From: Prolixibacter bellariivorans ATCC BAA-1284
GTDB taxonomy: Bacteria > Bacteroidota > Bacteroidia > Bacteroidales > Prolixibacteraceae
Assembly (NCBI RefSeq): GCF_000621705.1
Contig: NZ_KK211332.1
Coordinates: forward strand, 284,512 to 348,511
Reading direction: 5' to 3'
Length of the DNA: 64,000 nt
The translations under genes and the position numbers were made by a program. Under the pieces are notes generated by a model, which had not been told where the DNA came from, did no database searches, and was given only the letters and a program-made list of their open reading frames with translations. Shown piece by piece: positions 15,645-24,572 of the stretch; positions within the stretch are counted from its first letter, which is position 1; each line of letters opens with the position of its first letter.

Positions 15645-17981
15645 CTAAAATTGAATCTGGTAACTCAGGTTAGGGACCATGATCAAATCTCTTTCCGCTT
15701 CGATGGACTGTGTTTTCCGGTTAAACCGGTAATCCTGGAGGTCCTTATAACCTAGTGCATTGGTGATCTCCAAACTCCATATGCCCGTATACTTTCGTTT
15801 GTTTACATGATATTTCAGCGTAAAGCTTAACAGGTTGGCTATCGGTTTCTGCCTTTCAAAAGCCCGCGAATAATCATACACAATCTCCTGTTGCGCATAA
15901 GTCGCTGCTTCATCTACCGGAATCAGACGATCGCCACCCATCAACGTGTACCGGACGTTGAAGCTGAATAGATTGTTTTTTCGGACATTCCATTCCTTGC
16001 CACCCAGCACATTGAAGACGAAATTTCGGTTATAGCGGGCATTCCGGAGCACGCCGTCTCCACCTTTATATTTCGATTGGAAAACGGATGCGGTAACCAG
16101 GTAATAGAACTGGTTGTGCAGGAAACGTTCCAGTGTCAGGTCGACGCCATAGTTCCAGCCTTTGCCCCGGTTAACCAGTGAGTCGTTGAAGTAGGTTTCG
16201 TCGTATAGGTTTTGCAAAGAGAAATAGCTCCCCGGGACCACAGGCACATCAAAGAGGTACTGAAAGTAAGGTTCCACTTTGAAATGCAGGTAATCGCTTA
16301 TCTGCCGGTTGTACGACAATACCAGATGCTGTGCTTTGGTAAAGTTGAGATCTTTGTTGGGCTGCACCATTCCGTTGGCCGTTTGCTGTTCGAGCAGGTA
16401 AAAATTGATTTGCTCCAGCCGGCTGTGCAATCCATACGCGATGCCAACCGATTGGTCGGGCCAGAACTGCCACTTGACACCGAGCCTCGGTTCGATGGTA
16501 TAGTGTCCGTTCAGGGCAAAATATTGCGAATGGATTCCGGCATTGATGGTGACTGTTTTCCCGACATCGAAGCGCGACTCCGTATACGCCTGAATCAGTT
16601 GGGTGTTTCCCTTCGCTTTTACATACTGTGTTTCAATAATCCCGTCAGGACTGTTCCTTATATCCATATTGTACAGCCGCTGGTCCACTGTTATACCGGT
16701 CCGATTCACATGTCGTGTACTGAATTTGTGATTGATAAAAGTGCTGAGGGTGTATTTCCAGGTGTTATTGTTCAGGTATTCATCCGGATGAATCACCAGC
16801 GATGAATCAAGCTTTTGCTGTTTCCACTGCAACCCGTTTCCCGAAAAGGCGAGCGTGGAATGGATATAGGATTTTGTGCCCATAACCAGTTGATGGCTCA
16901 ATCCCACCGCTCCAAAATAGATATCGGCTGTATAATCTTTGCTGTCGGCATCTTTTTCCCATTTATTAACATCTTTCTCCGCATCTTTCCCTTGGTGGTC
17001 ATAGGCACCTAGTCCCCACAGGTAAAACACCCCGGCCTTCTTGGTTGGAAAACTGGTTTTGAACGACAGGTCCTGGTAACTCAACGCACCCATTTCTTTG
17101 GGCAGAATGGGTGACAGCAATCCCAAAGTGGAGTAGCGATAGTTGAACAGATAGGTGGAGCGCTTATTCTTTTTGAACGGACCTTCGGATGCCGCATCAA
17201 TCCCGATGATGCCTGCCCGGAAGGTATGCTCCCGTTTTTCCGGGTTACCGGTACGCATGCGCAAATCAAATACACCGGAAAGTGCATTTCCATATTCTGC
17301 AGGGAAGGCGCCGGTAAAGAAGTCGGAGCTGGCAAGTACATGGCTGCTCAGTGCGGTCAGCCCACCGCCGCCATATAAAATTAGGTTGGCAAAATGGTTC
17401 GGATTGGAAATCTCGACACCCTCCATACGCCAGAGCAAATCTTTGGGGGCATTTCCCCTGACAACAATTCCGTTATTCCCTGTTGCCATGGTTACTCCCG
17501 CAAAAGCGGAAGCCAGTCGCGCCGGATCGTCAATACCGCCTGCGTAACGGCTTGCCTCCTCTACGGTCAGTTGCCGGGCACTTAACGTGGCCATGGAATT
17601 CTGCGGCAGGTCTTTCCTTGTGTTCGATTTGACCACCACTTCTCCCAAAGCTACCGGCTTTTCGGTTAACCCGATATTCAGGACGACCTCTTTCCCCGAA
17701 GTCACCATCACTTCATTCACGATGTGAGGCCTGTAGCCCAGGTACCGGAAGGCAATCTTTTGTCTTCCCAGCGGAACGTCGGGTAACGAGTAGTAACCGT
17801 TGTTGTCGGTAATGGTACCGTTTTGAGCGGTCGAATCCATCAGTACCACCGCTACGCCGGTTAAAGGTGCCTGGGTATCATTATCGACTACCCGGCCTAT
17901 GATGGTTTGTGTCAGAGGTTGCGCCGCAGCGGAAAATGACAGGAAAAGGAAAATGAGTATAAGTTGTAGCAAGTGTTTCAT
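15645..17981 (-). CDS. TonB-dependent receptor with N-terminal carboxypeptidase-like domain
   Basis: A 778-residue outer-membrane receptor. A signal peptide is followed by a carboxypeptidase-regulatory-like beta-sandwich (IIGRVVDNDTQAPLTGVAVV, residues 25-110), a plug domain (residues 115-230, with GNNGIVVRGNAPKDLLWRMEG) and a long beta-barrel ending in an aromatic final strand (NLSYQIQF). It takes up an unknown ligand with energy from TonB-ExbBD. No SusD partner is adjacent, so it is probably not a glycan importer of the Sus type. It is divergent from the LuxR-type regulator at 18065, and the shared 83-bp gap holds a perfect inverted repeat. Confidence 0.9.
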   Translation of the reverse strand: MKHLLQLILIFLFLSFSAAAQPLTQTIIGRVVDNDTQAPLTGVAVVLMDSTAQNGTITDNNGYYSLPDVPLGRQKIAFRYLGYRPHIVNEVMVTSGKEVVLNIGLTEKPVALGEVVVKSNTRKDLPQNSMATLSARQLTVEEASRYAGGIDDPARLASAFAGVTMATGNNGIVVRGNAPKDLLWRMEGVEISNPNHFANLILYGGGGLTALSSHVLASSDFFTGAFPAEYGNALSGVFDLRMRTGNPEKREHTFRAGIIGIDAASEGPFKKNKRSTYLFNYRYSTLGLLSPILPKEMGALSYQDLSFKTSFPTKKAGVFYLWGLGAYDHQGKDAEKDVNKWEKDADSKDYTADIYFGAVGLSHQLVMGTKSYIHSTLAFSGNGLQWKQQKLDSSLVIHPDEYLNNNTWKYTLSTFINHKFSTRHVNRTGITVDQRLYNMDIRNSPDGIIETQYVKAKGNTQLIQAYTESRFDVGKTVTINAGIHSQYFALNGHYTIEPRLGVKWQFWPDQSVGIAYGLHSRLEQINFYLLEQQTANGMVQPNKDLNFTKAQHLVLSYNRQISDYLHFKVEPYFQYLFDVPVVPGSYFSLQNLYDETYFNDSLVNRGKGWNYGVDLTLERFLHNQFYYLVTASVFQSKYKGGDGVLRNARYNRNFVFNVLGGKEWNVRKNNLFSFNVRYTLMGGDRLIPVDEAATYAQQEIVYDYSRAFERQKPIANLLSFTLKYHVNKRKYTGIWSLEITNALGYKDLQDYRFNRKTQSIEAERDLIMVPNLSYQIQF

Positions 17982-18043
17982 CGTCGGTTAAGTTTTTTTC
18001 CATAATTTGTTTCAAAATTGGGGCAGATAACCGCCATAGTCAA

Positions 18044-18059
18044 TACTGATAAATCAGTA
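18044..18059. promoter_or_regulatory. Candidate operator between divergent genes
   Basis: TACTGATAAATCAGTA is a perfect inverted repeat (7-bp arms, AA centre) that ends 5 bp before the regulator's ATG, in the 83-bp gap shared with the TonB receptor gene. Position and symmetry suit a binding site for a dimeric LuxR-type protein. That it is one is inference. Confidence 0.45.
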
Positions 18060-18064
18060 ATCGA

Positions 18065-18868
18065 ATGCAGAGAACTTACCAACAACTAATTGCCGAATTT
18101 TACCAGCTTGTTGACTCGCAGATATTTGATGAGTCGGTTCTTGATTACCGGATTCTCGACCGGCATATCCGGATGCTGGAAACCATCAATGTGGTGCAGG
18201 ACAGTGCTATCTCCATCTTCGATATGTACCGGAAAAAACACGTGTTTATTTCTTCACAGTTCGAAACGATGCTGGGGTGGGACATCGAAAAGGCCAATGA
18301 GCAGGGCACTTATTACATGGATGAGCGGTTGCATCCCGGAGATGCCATTCGATTGACGCAGGCCGGGATCTACTTTATGAAAATGGCTTATGCCCTGACG
18401 GGAGAAGACCGGAAGCAACTGCCCAACTATAAAGTTATCACCGACTACCGGACCAAAGACAAGACTGGAAACTACATTCGTGTTATCGAACAGCAAAAAG
18501 CGCTGGAACTAGATTCCTTAGGCAATGTCTGGCTGGCACTCAGTGTGCTGGACGTATCGCCTGACAAGGACGTGCAGACACCTGCACGCAGCCGTTTAAT
18601 CAATACCCTTACGGGAGAATTGTATCTTTTCCCACCGGAAGGGAACGAAAGTATGCCACCCAAACTATCGGGACGCGAGCAGGAAATTCTTTCTCTCATT
18701 GCCAGCGGACTGGTAAGCAAACAGATTGCGGATAAACTGTTTATCAGTGTCAATACCGTCAATACGCATCGTCAGCGCATCATCGAGAAACTGGAAGTCA
18801 GCAACACGTTCGAGGCAATTCAGTATGCTTCGGAACTCAGATTGATTAATCCGGTAAAACGGAGCTAG
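18065..18868 (+). CDS. PAS-like / LuxR-type transcriptional regulator
   Basis: A 267-residue regulator. Residues 45-175 look like a PAS-type sensor domain (AISIFDMYRKKHVFISSQFETMLGW). Residues 200-262 form a LuxR/GerE helix-turn-helix (LSGREQEILSLIASGLVSKQIADKL, then VNTHRQRIIEKL). There is no receiver domain or kinase, so it probably senses a ligand or partner directly. It is divergent from the TonB receptor gene and a likely candidate to control that gene and itself through the inverted repeat at 18044-18059. Confidence 0.88.
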   Translation: MQRTYQQLIAEFYQLVDSQIFDESVLDYRILDRHIRMLETINVVQDSAISIFDMYRKKHVFISSQFETMLGWDIEKANEQGTYYMDERLHPGDAIRLTQAGIYFMKMAYALTGEDRKQLPNYKVITDYRTKDKTGNYIRVIEQQKALELDSLGNVWLALSVLDVSPDKDVQTPARSRLINTLTGELYLFPPEGNESMPPKLSGREQEILSLIASGLVSKQIADKLFISVNTVNTHRQRIIEKLEVSNTFEAIQYASELRLINPVKRS

Positions 18869-18984
18869 AGCGGTTATTTCCGGTTACCTATTTTACAGTT
18901 ATCCAACAAACATTGCCGTACGAACATCTGTTAAGTAGGTAGGACAGATGCGCCTTATTATTGAATTTCACGATAGTTGACAAG

Positions 18985-19932
18985 ATGAAAAAATTAGGAA
19001 ATACAGACTTACAGACTGCTCCCATCGTATTCGGGGGAAACGTTTTCGGATGGACACTCAACGAAAAAGAGTCGTTCAGGATTCTGGATGAATTTGTGGA
19101 CGCCGGTTTCAATACCATCGATACCGCCAATGTGTATTCGCGGTGGGTTCCCGGTAACGAAGGAGGCGAATCGGAAACCATCATTGGGAAATGGATGAAA
19201 GAACGAGGCAATCGCGATAAGGTGACTGTGATAACCAAAGTAGGCTCCGATATGGGACAAGGCCATCGCGACCTCTCGGAGAAACACATCATGGAAGCAG
19301 TAGAGGACTCGCTGCGCCGGTTGCAAACCGATGCCATCGACTTGTATCTCTCGCACTGGGACGATGAAAATACGCCGGTGGAAGAAACACTGGGAGCTTA
19401 CGGGAAACTCATCAAAGCCGGAAAAGTGCGCTTTATCGGCGCTTCCAATCTTCCGCCTGAAAGGCTGAAAGAATCACTGAATGCCAGCATGCAAAACGGC
19501 TTGCCTCGTTATGAGGTATTCCAGCCTGAGTACAATTTATTCGACCGACAGGGCTTTGAAGAAGGTGTAGCTCCGGTTTGCCGGGAGGAAGGTCTGGGAG
19601 TGATTACCTATTTTTCGCTGGCCAAGGGTTTCCTTAGCGGGAAATACCGAAGCAAAGACGATCTCGGAAAAAGTGTTCGCGGAGGTGGCGTGGAAGGCTA
19701 CCTGAATGAACGGGGATTTCGTATTCTCAAAGCGCTGGACGAACTGGCGGCCAAACACGAGGTTTCGCAGGCGGCTGTAGCACTTGCCTGGCTTATTCAT
19801 CAGCCGGATGTGACCGCCCCCATTGCCAGCGCCACCAAAAGCAATCACCTGAAAGCATTCACCGAAGCGATGCAGATGAAACCGGAGCCGGAAGATATGC
19901 AATTGCTGGAGAAAGCTTCGGCATACCAATAG
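18985..19932 (+). CDS. Aldo/keto reductase
   Basis: A 315-residue NAD(P)H-dependent oxidoreductase with the (alpha/beta)8 fold. The start at 18985 (MKKLGNTDLQ) is chosen over an upstream TTG because all family members begin near this motif. The catalytic tetrad is visible: Asp and Tyr in TIDTANVYS, Lys in VITKVGS and His in LYLSHWDDE. The C-terminal IASATKSNHLKAF segment binds the cofactor phosphate or adenine. It resembles the YajO/Tas-like group that reduces small aldehydes or ketones; the physiological substrate is unknown. Monocistronic on the plus strand. Confidence 0.9.
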   Translation: MKKLGNTDLQTAPIVFGGNVFGWTLNEKESFRILDEFVDAGFNTIDTANVYSRWVPGNEGGESETIIGKWMKERGNRDKVTVITKVGSDMGQGHRDLSEKHIMEAVEDSLRRLQTDAIDLYLSHWDDENTPVEETLGAYGKLIKAGKVRFIGASNLPPERLKESLNASMQNGLPRYEVFQPEYNLFDRQGFEEGVAPVCREEGLGVITYFSLAKGFLSGKYRSKDDLGKSVRGGGVEGYLNERGFRILKALDELAAKHEVSQAAVALAWLIHQPDVTAPIASATKSNHLKAFTEAMQMKPEPEDMQLLEKASAYQ

Positions 19933-20017
19933 CCTCAACGGGAAATTCCGGTTTCCGAAAATTTTGAATCCATTATCATACTGCTTCGTATGATGAAAAG
20001 AAATCCATCAAACAAAA

Positions 20018-20821
20018 ATGTATATGATTAGAAAATTGATGCCCGTCCTGCTGTTTGGACTCCTCCTAAGCGGATGCAACCAAAAGCACAAAGGCCATTC
20101 GGCAAACAACGAGACTACCGCTATGAAATCCCAAACGGAAAAAGCGGCCAAACCCAAAATTCTGTTTGTGTTGACCAACCACGATCAGAAAGGTGATACC
20201 GGCAAAAAAACCGGATTCTTTTTATCCGAAGCTGCTCATCCATGGGACGTTTTGAAAGACAAGTATGTCATCGATTTTGTCAGTCCGAAAGGCGGGAAAG
20301 CACCGGTTGACGGATTTGATTTGAGTGATCCGGTGAATAAGGAATTCTGGGATAATCCGGAAATCCAGTACAAAATCAATCACACGCTAAAACCGTCGGA
20401 AATTAACCCGGATGACTATGTGGCGATTCATTTTGTGGGCGGCCACGGTGCCATGTGGGACTTCCCTGAGAGTAAGCAACTGGCAGAGATTGCTGCGAAA
20501 ATTTACGAACACCATGGTGTAGTAAGTGCCGTATGCCACGGGCCGGCCGGCTTGGTCAATATCAAACTGGATGATGGCTCGTACCTCATTACCGGGAAAA
20601 AGGTAACAGGCTTTAGCAATGAAGAAGAGAAAGCTGTCAAGCTAACGAACGTCGTTCCGTTTCTATTGGAAAATAAACTCAAAGAGCGCGGTGGGATATA
20701 TTCCTGCACATCGAAGTTCACTGTGCATGTCGTGCACGACGGACGATTGATTACAGGACAAAACCCACAATCGGCTAAAAAGGTGGGCAAAGAAGTACTG
20801 AAAGAATTGCAGAAGGATTAA
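20018..20821 (+). CDS. DJ-1/PfpI-superfamily lipoprotein
   Basis: A 267-residue protein with a lipoprotein signal (LLFGLLLSGC) and a class I glutamine-amidotransferase-like domain. The nucleophile elbow is SAVCHGPAGL. The upstream GGHGAMWDFPES segment and the FTVHVVHDGRLITGQNP tail are typical of the Hsp31/YajL-like branch, whose members act as glyoxalase III or deglycase-like enzymes. The export signal is unusual for this mostly cytosolic group, though lipoprotein versions occur in Bacteroidota. A strong terminator follows at 20849-20882. Confidence 0.87.
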   Translation: MYMIRKLMPVLLFGLLLSGCNQKHKGHSANNETTAMKSQTEKAAKPKILFVLTNHDQKGDTGKKTGFFLSEAAHPWDVLKDKYVIDFVSPKGGKAPVDGFDLSDPVNKEFWDNPEIQYKINHTLKPSEINPDDYVAIHFVGGHGAMWDFPESKQLAEIAAKIYEHHGVVSAVCHGPAGLVNIKLDDGSYLITGKKVTGFSNEEEKAVKLTNVVPFLLENKLKERGGIYSCTSKFTVHVVHDGRLITGQNPQSAKKVGKEVLKELQKD

Positions 20822-20848
20822 CCTTCCGGATACGATTTAATATTGATT

Positions 20849-20882
20849 AAAGCTCTTGCATTTCCTCTGCAAGGGCTTTTTT
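20849..20882 (+). terminator. Rho-independent terminator of the DJ-1-like gene
   Basis: AAAGCtCTTGCA and TGCAAGgGCTTTT form an 11- to 12-pair stem with a short loop, ending in a T-run, 27 bp past the stop codon. Confidence 0.85.
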
Positions 20883-21019
20883 AGTCCCCCTAAATTGCTC
20901 CGGAATAGCACTTTTCACATTTTTTTACGTTTTGATGATGCTTCGTACAGATTGGGATACTAAAAATATATCCTAAAACGTATGTTCTTATAATATCGAT
21001 TAACCTAATAAACTATTAA

Positions 21020-21160
21020 CTGGAAGTTACGATCAACGGTGGTGAAGTGTTAACGTTTAACGTAATCCAAATCAGTTTAACCGAACTGGTTTTTGAAACA
21101 GAATATGACACAGATACGTACCGCTTTACGTTCTCTGTGGAAAACGAGCAGGACGTGTAG
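21020..21160 (+). pseudogene. 3' remnant of a coding sequence
   Basis: A frame of 46 codons ending in TAG (21158-21160) reads as ordinary protein, with pieces such as EVTINGGEVLTFNV, TEYDTDTYRFTFSVE and NEQDV. It has no start codon and is cut off upstream by a TAA at 21017-21019. A good terminator follows. It looks like the tail of a lost gene, perhaps an extracellular beta-rich protein. I see nothing else coding in the 453-bp gap 20822-21274. Confidence 0.4.
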
Positions 21161-21215
21161 TCTAATAGTTACTTTCTCTGATTACATGTTTTTTCTTCAA
21201 TAATTCAATCACCTT

Positions 21216-21257
21216 AACACCAAACATTTTCCTGCAAAGTGTTTGGTGTTACTTTTT
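21216..21257. terminator. Bidirectional terminator
   Basis: AACACCAAACA and TGTTTGGTGTT form a perfect 11-bp stem with a 13-base loop; a T-rich run follows on the plus strand. It ends transcription from the 21275-23091 operon (minus strand) and, formerly, from the gene whose remnant lies at 21020-21160. Confidence 0.75.
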
Positions 21258-21274
21258 TAAATAATCTGCAACCG

Positions 21275-22300
21275 TTACTTCGTGAAATGCTTCGTTAACA
21301 CACCCAACAAATCGTGATTGCATGCTGCATCCAACTCTGAAAGTTTCTTTAAACCAAAAATAAAGGCAATGGCAACTGGTTCGGCCCGGTAAGCTGTATG
21401 TCCTTCGTAGAATCCGTATCGCATTATATAATAAGGCGCCATTTCGCTAAAATACAGTGAAGTCAGTTTCTTTTCCAGCTTGTCTCGCTGAACATCGGAT
21501 AACCGGCTGTAATGCTCATCCAGAAAGGTCTTTTCTTCCGGGGTTAGCTTCCGACTAATCGTAAAATCGAAATTCCCCTGTATTTCATCCTGAAAGATGG
21601 AAACCTGCCAACCTTTGCTTCTCTCCGCTTTGAAATTTAATTGATGACCGTTGTAGAATATCACCGGTATGTTGTCGTAAAATCGTTTCCAGTGCTTTAG
21701 TTCAATTTCCTTGAGAACCAGGTTCCATATGTGAAAAAGTGGTTTGGCCATCTGCGGATGCGTTAGTCCCATGGCTCGCGCCAGTTGATTATCGCCTTCC
21801 AGCACCGAAAGAATATCTTCGTCTTCTGCCATAAATCCGGCTCGCGAAAAACCATTGGGACGACCTATCTCATTGATAATTCTCACCGGGAATCCAGTAA
21901 TCCTCTCCTTGCCTTCCAACTCCGCTTCATCGTGCAATCCAGTCTTTGCCAATGCGGGGAAATCGCCTCCGTCAACTCCGAGCTGTTGTCCCTTACCCAT
22001 CATCCATTTGAATTGATTGCTGTAAAGAAGGGGTTCGCCATTTTCCACCGTAACTGAAACGATTCCAAAGGTCGAATCCTTCTTCATTACCAGAATGGCT
22101 TCTGTCCCGTACTTCAGCACCGACGGGGAAGCCATATCCGGCTTCGACAGGTAAGTCAGCGGATAAAAAAACCAATCCTGATCCGTTTTTGACTTTTGCC
22201 CCCGTTGCCCCAATGAAATGCTGGTTAAGAATATCAACACAACCCAAAGGAGTCCCAGGCGACGTTTCCACCGAACGAGATATTCTATCCTATTTTTCAT
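21275..22300 (-). CDS. Exported protein of unknown function, cotranscribed with class D beta-lactamase
   Basis: A 341-residue protein with a long, basic N-terminus and one hydrophobic segment (residues 15-32, LGLLWVVLIFLTSISLG) that is probably a signal peptide. The mature part shows no motif I recognise. FWGLKKLS-type repeats and catalytic triads are absent, and a Lys- and Glu-rich helical stretch lies near residues 245-280. Its ATG overlaps the stop of the class D beta-lactamase gene by 4 bases, so the two are translationally coupled. That arrangement suggests a role linked to the beta-lactamase or to cell-wall stress, but this is inference. Confidence 0.65.
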   Translation of the reverse strand: MKNRIEYLVRWKRRLGLLWVVLIFLTSISLGQRGQKSKTDQDWFFYPLTYLSKPDMASPSVLKYGTEAILVMKKDSTFGIVSVTVENGEPLLYSNQFKWMMGKGQQLGVDGGDFPALAKTGLHDEAELEGKERITGFPVRIINEIGRPNGFSRAGFMAEDEDILSVLEGDNQLARAMGLTHPQMAKPLFHIWNLVLKEIELKHWKRFYDNIPVIFYNGHQLNFKAERSKGWQVSIFQDEIQGNFDFTISRKLTPEEKTFLDEHYSRLSDVQRDKLEKKLTSLYFSEMAPYYIMRYGFYEGHTAYRAEPVAIAFIFGLKKLSELDAACNHDLLGVLTKHFTK

Positions 22301-23091
22301 GGTTCTATTAGTTTCAATTCCATTAGAATGTCCTTCGTAATTTTGTATCTGGCCTGACTGGTTCCGTTGAAATCATCTGATACAAAATTCAGGGCATAGA
22401 AGTAAGGATGGTTATCCTTTTCAAAATACCCGACCAGCCACATGACGTAATCAGTGTCATCTAGAACTCCGCCTCCTGTCTTCCCGCTGAGTATCCAATT
22501 GTCTCCTTTATCCAACACGATAAGCTTCTTCACCTTTTCAATGGATTCCTTTGCAACCGGTAGGTTATTGTGATAGAACTTGCGTAGAAAAGCGATTTGC
22601 TGATTGGCGCTAATGCGAAATTCTCCGGCCAGCCAGAACCGGGTAGGCGGACCATTCAAATTCTTGTTCCCGTAATCGAATGCCTGTACATACTTCCGGT
22701 ACTTGTCAATGCCTATTTTTTCGGCAAAGCCGGTGTAAACCCACACACAAGAATACTTTACCGCCGTACGCAACGTTTGATCCTGATTCCAGTTTTTTAT
22801 CGGCCATTCATGACCATCCCACGGAATGACCTGATTCGTATCGGATACCACTCCCTCCTCCAATGCTATCACTGAATGGGGAATCTTAAAAGTGGACGCA
22901 GGAATAAATCCGGAATCGCACACCGCCGGATTATAGCGAATGAACTCGTTATTCGCTTCGTCGAATAACACAAAACATCCGTTTACACCATAACGGTCAA
23001 AATAAGGTTTGAAATTTCGCTCGGTTATCTTTTGGGCATAGCTTAAAGAAACCAGTGATAAAAGGAAAAGCAGGCTCAGTAAATTTTTCAT
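22297..23091 (-). CDS. Class D (OXA-like) beta-lactamase
   Basis: A 264-residue serine beta-lactamase with a signal peptide (MKNLLSLLFLLSLVSLSYA), expected in the periplasm. All class D landmarks are present: S66-T-F-K69 with the nucleophile Ser and carboxylatable Lys, S114-C-V116, Y140-G-N142, W153 and K204-T-G206. The length is normal. The spectrum cannot be predicted from sequence. It is the first gene of a two-gene operon with the exported protein at 21275-22300, which it overlaps by 4 bases. It is the second beta-lactamase in this window; the other, subclass B1, is at 10775. Confidence 0.93.
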   Translation of the reverse strand: MKNLLSLLFLLSLVSLSYAQKITERNFKPYFDRYGVNGCFVLFDEANNEFIRYNPAVCDSGFIPASTFKIPHSVIALEEGVVSDTNQVIPWDGHEWPIKNWNQDQTLRTAVKYSCVWVYTGFAEKIGIDKYRKYVQAFDYGNKNLNGPPTRFWLAGEFRISANQQIAFLRKFYHNNLPVAKESIEKVKKLIVLDKGDNWILSGKTGGGVLDDTDYVMWLVGYFEKDNHPYFYALNFVSDDFNGTSQARYKITKDILMELKLIEP

Positions 23092-23120
23092 GGTAAATCG
23101 TCAGTCAATTTAACATTTGG

Positions 23121-23663
23121 TTATCCCGCCAGTGGATCATCCTCCAGAATGGCATAATGATAATTGTCTATCCATTTTCCCCGGATAGGCAGAATTTTAC
23201 GCCGTAAACCTTCGCGCACCATCCCGCATTTTTCCAGTACCCTGATGGATTTGATATTTTCGGTGGCTACGCCGGCTTCCACTTTGTGCAAATGGAAATC
23301 TTCAAATCCGGCCTTAATGAGTCTTTGGGCTACTTCGGTAGCATAACCGCGGCCCCAGTGAGCCGGAAGTAGTTTATAGTAAATCTCGCCTAAGCGAAAT
23401 TTATCCAACGATAGCGAAAAACCGGCTAACCCAATAAATTCACCGGAGTCTTTCAAGACAATTTTCCAGGTATACGATTTGCGCGGCTTATCCGTCTGCT
23501 CTTCGATGGCAGGCCGTATCAACTCTTCTGTTTCCTGCCTGTTTTTTGGTATCCCGATGGTGTTGAACTCATCAACAGCCGGGAAAGAATGCAACCGGTG
23601 AATATCGTCCAGATCATCCCAGGAGATTTCCAGCAATTGCAAACGTTTCGATTCAAATTTCAT
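23121..23663 (-). CDS. GNAT-family N-acetyltransferase (RimJ-like)
   Basis: A 180-residue acetyl-CoA-dependent acetyltransferase. The early FESKRLQLLEISWDDLDDI and the acetyl-CoA-binding LLPAHWGRGYATEVAQRLI loop (motif A, Q/RxxGxG/A type), followed by KVEAGVATENIKSIRVLEKCGM, place it in the RimJ/RimL-like group. Members acetylate ribosomal-protein N-termini, antibiotics or small amines; the acceptor here is unknown. It is downstream of the S1-like protease gene, with a promoter-like element between the two. Confidence 0.87.
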   Translation of the reverse strand: MKFESKRLQLLEISWDDLDDIHRLHSFPAVDEFNTIGIPKNRQETEELIRPAIEEQTDKPRKSYTWKIVLKDSGEFIGLAGFSLSLDKFRLGEIYYKLLPAHWGRGYATEVAQRLIKAGFEDFHLHKVEAGVATENIKSIRVLEKCGMVREGLRRKILPIRGKWIDNYHYAILEDDPLAG

Positions 23664-23696
23664 GATTTACAGTTCAGTTGAAAGGTTTGATTTGCC

Positions 23697-23727
23697 TAAA
23701 GATAAGAAGGAAAAGAGGGATACACAA
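23697..23727 (-). promoter_or_regulatory. Bacteroidota-type promoter of the acetyltransferase gene
   Basis: On the minus strand a TTG (23727-23725) is followed after 20 bases by TATCTTTA (23704-23697), close to the TTTG / TAnnTTTG consensus. It lies 34 bp before the start at 23663. Confidence 0.4.
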
Positions 23728-23745
23728 CGAAGATTCAACATTCAT

Positions 23746-24519
23746 CTAATGCGATTGGTAAGGAATTCCGTATTGTTCGAACAACTGCTGTAAATAGGCC
23801 ACACTGCCAATGACGCCCAATTTTCCTTCCTGTCCGGAAATTAGCCCCACAAGGTAGCCGTTTTGGTCAATCACGGGAGAACCGCTACTCCCCTCCTGTG
23901 AGACATTTTTTGTGAGTGTCTGTACATAGAAATAGTTTCCCATATTCTTAAAACACTGCAGTTTCACCAGTTGGGGATAATGGTTATCCTTTTGCAGTGC
24001 TCCCCAGCCTACCGCAAAAACAACCTCGTTGGGACGGACCGGCGTATAGCGGATTTTGAGTGGGTAAATATTTTTATTCTTTTCCTGAATAGAAAACAAA
24101 ATCCAATCCCTGTCTTTCAGCGTATTAAACTGTCCGATGGGTTCTGCAGATGATTGATTGATAAGCTTTTTTATTTCCACCTGTTGTAGAGGCCGGTTTT
24201 TCGGATACATTTTCCATGACACAAACTGAGACCCCAAATCAATGGTTGACAGGCCCCGTAGATTGGCAAACGCCATGAAGATGTGTTTGCAACTGACAGC
24301 CAGGGTGTCCTTGCCGGTATCGATCAGGAAGGCATTGGCTAACGCTCGATAGGTGGTATCGGTGAAGGCGATATCGTTGGTTAAGGCAAAAGACGGCCAA
24401 TCTTTTATAGGTTTCGCCATCCAGCTTTCTTTGACGACCTTTTTCTTCTCACTACATCCGCTAAAAATAATCGACAAAAAAGAGGATAGAATGAGCAAGT
24501 AAATGGTTTTTGATTTCAT
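23746..24519 (-). CDS. Trypsin-like (S1) serine protease lipoprotein
   Basis: A 257-residue protein with a lipoprotein signal (ILSSFLSIIFSGC), so it is tethered to a membrane. The catalytic triad can be read: His in LAVSCKHIFMAF, Asp in LKDRDWILFS and Ser in EGSSGSPVIDQNG, the GxSGSP nucleophile motif of trypsin-like and HtrA-like enzymes. No PDZ domain is present. The short size suggests a stand-alone protease with a narrow role. Minus strand, single gene. Confidence 0.85.
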   Translation of the reverse strand: MKSKTIYLLILSSFLSIIFSGCSEKKKVVKESWMAKPIKDWPSFALTNDIAFTDTTYRALANAFLIDTGKDTLAVSCKHIFMAFANLRGLSTIDLGSQFVSWKMYPKNRPLQQVEIKKLINQSSAEPIGQFNTLKDRDWILFSIQEKNKNIYPLKIRYTPVRPNEVVFAVGWGALQKDNHYPQLVKLQCFKNMGNYFYVQTLTKNVSQEGSSGSPVIDQNGYLVGLISGQEGKLGVIGSVAYLQQLFEQYGIPYQSH

Positions 24520-24572
24520 TGGTTTGGTATTTTCCGAATCCCGGACAAGGGGTCGTTATTTCAGATTAGCCA

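Noticed and set aside
15645-18868. Second SusC-type PUL
   Set aside because: The TonB receptor has no SusD partner and no glycosidase genes adjacent.
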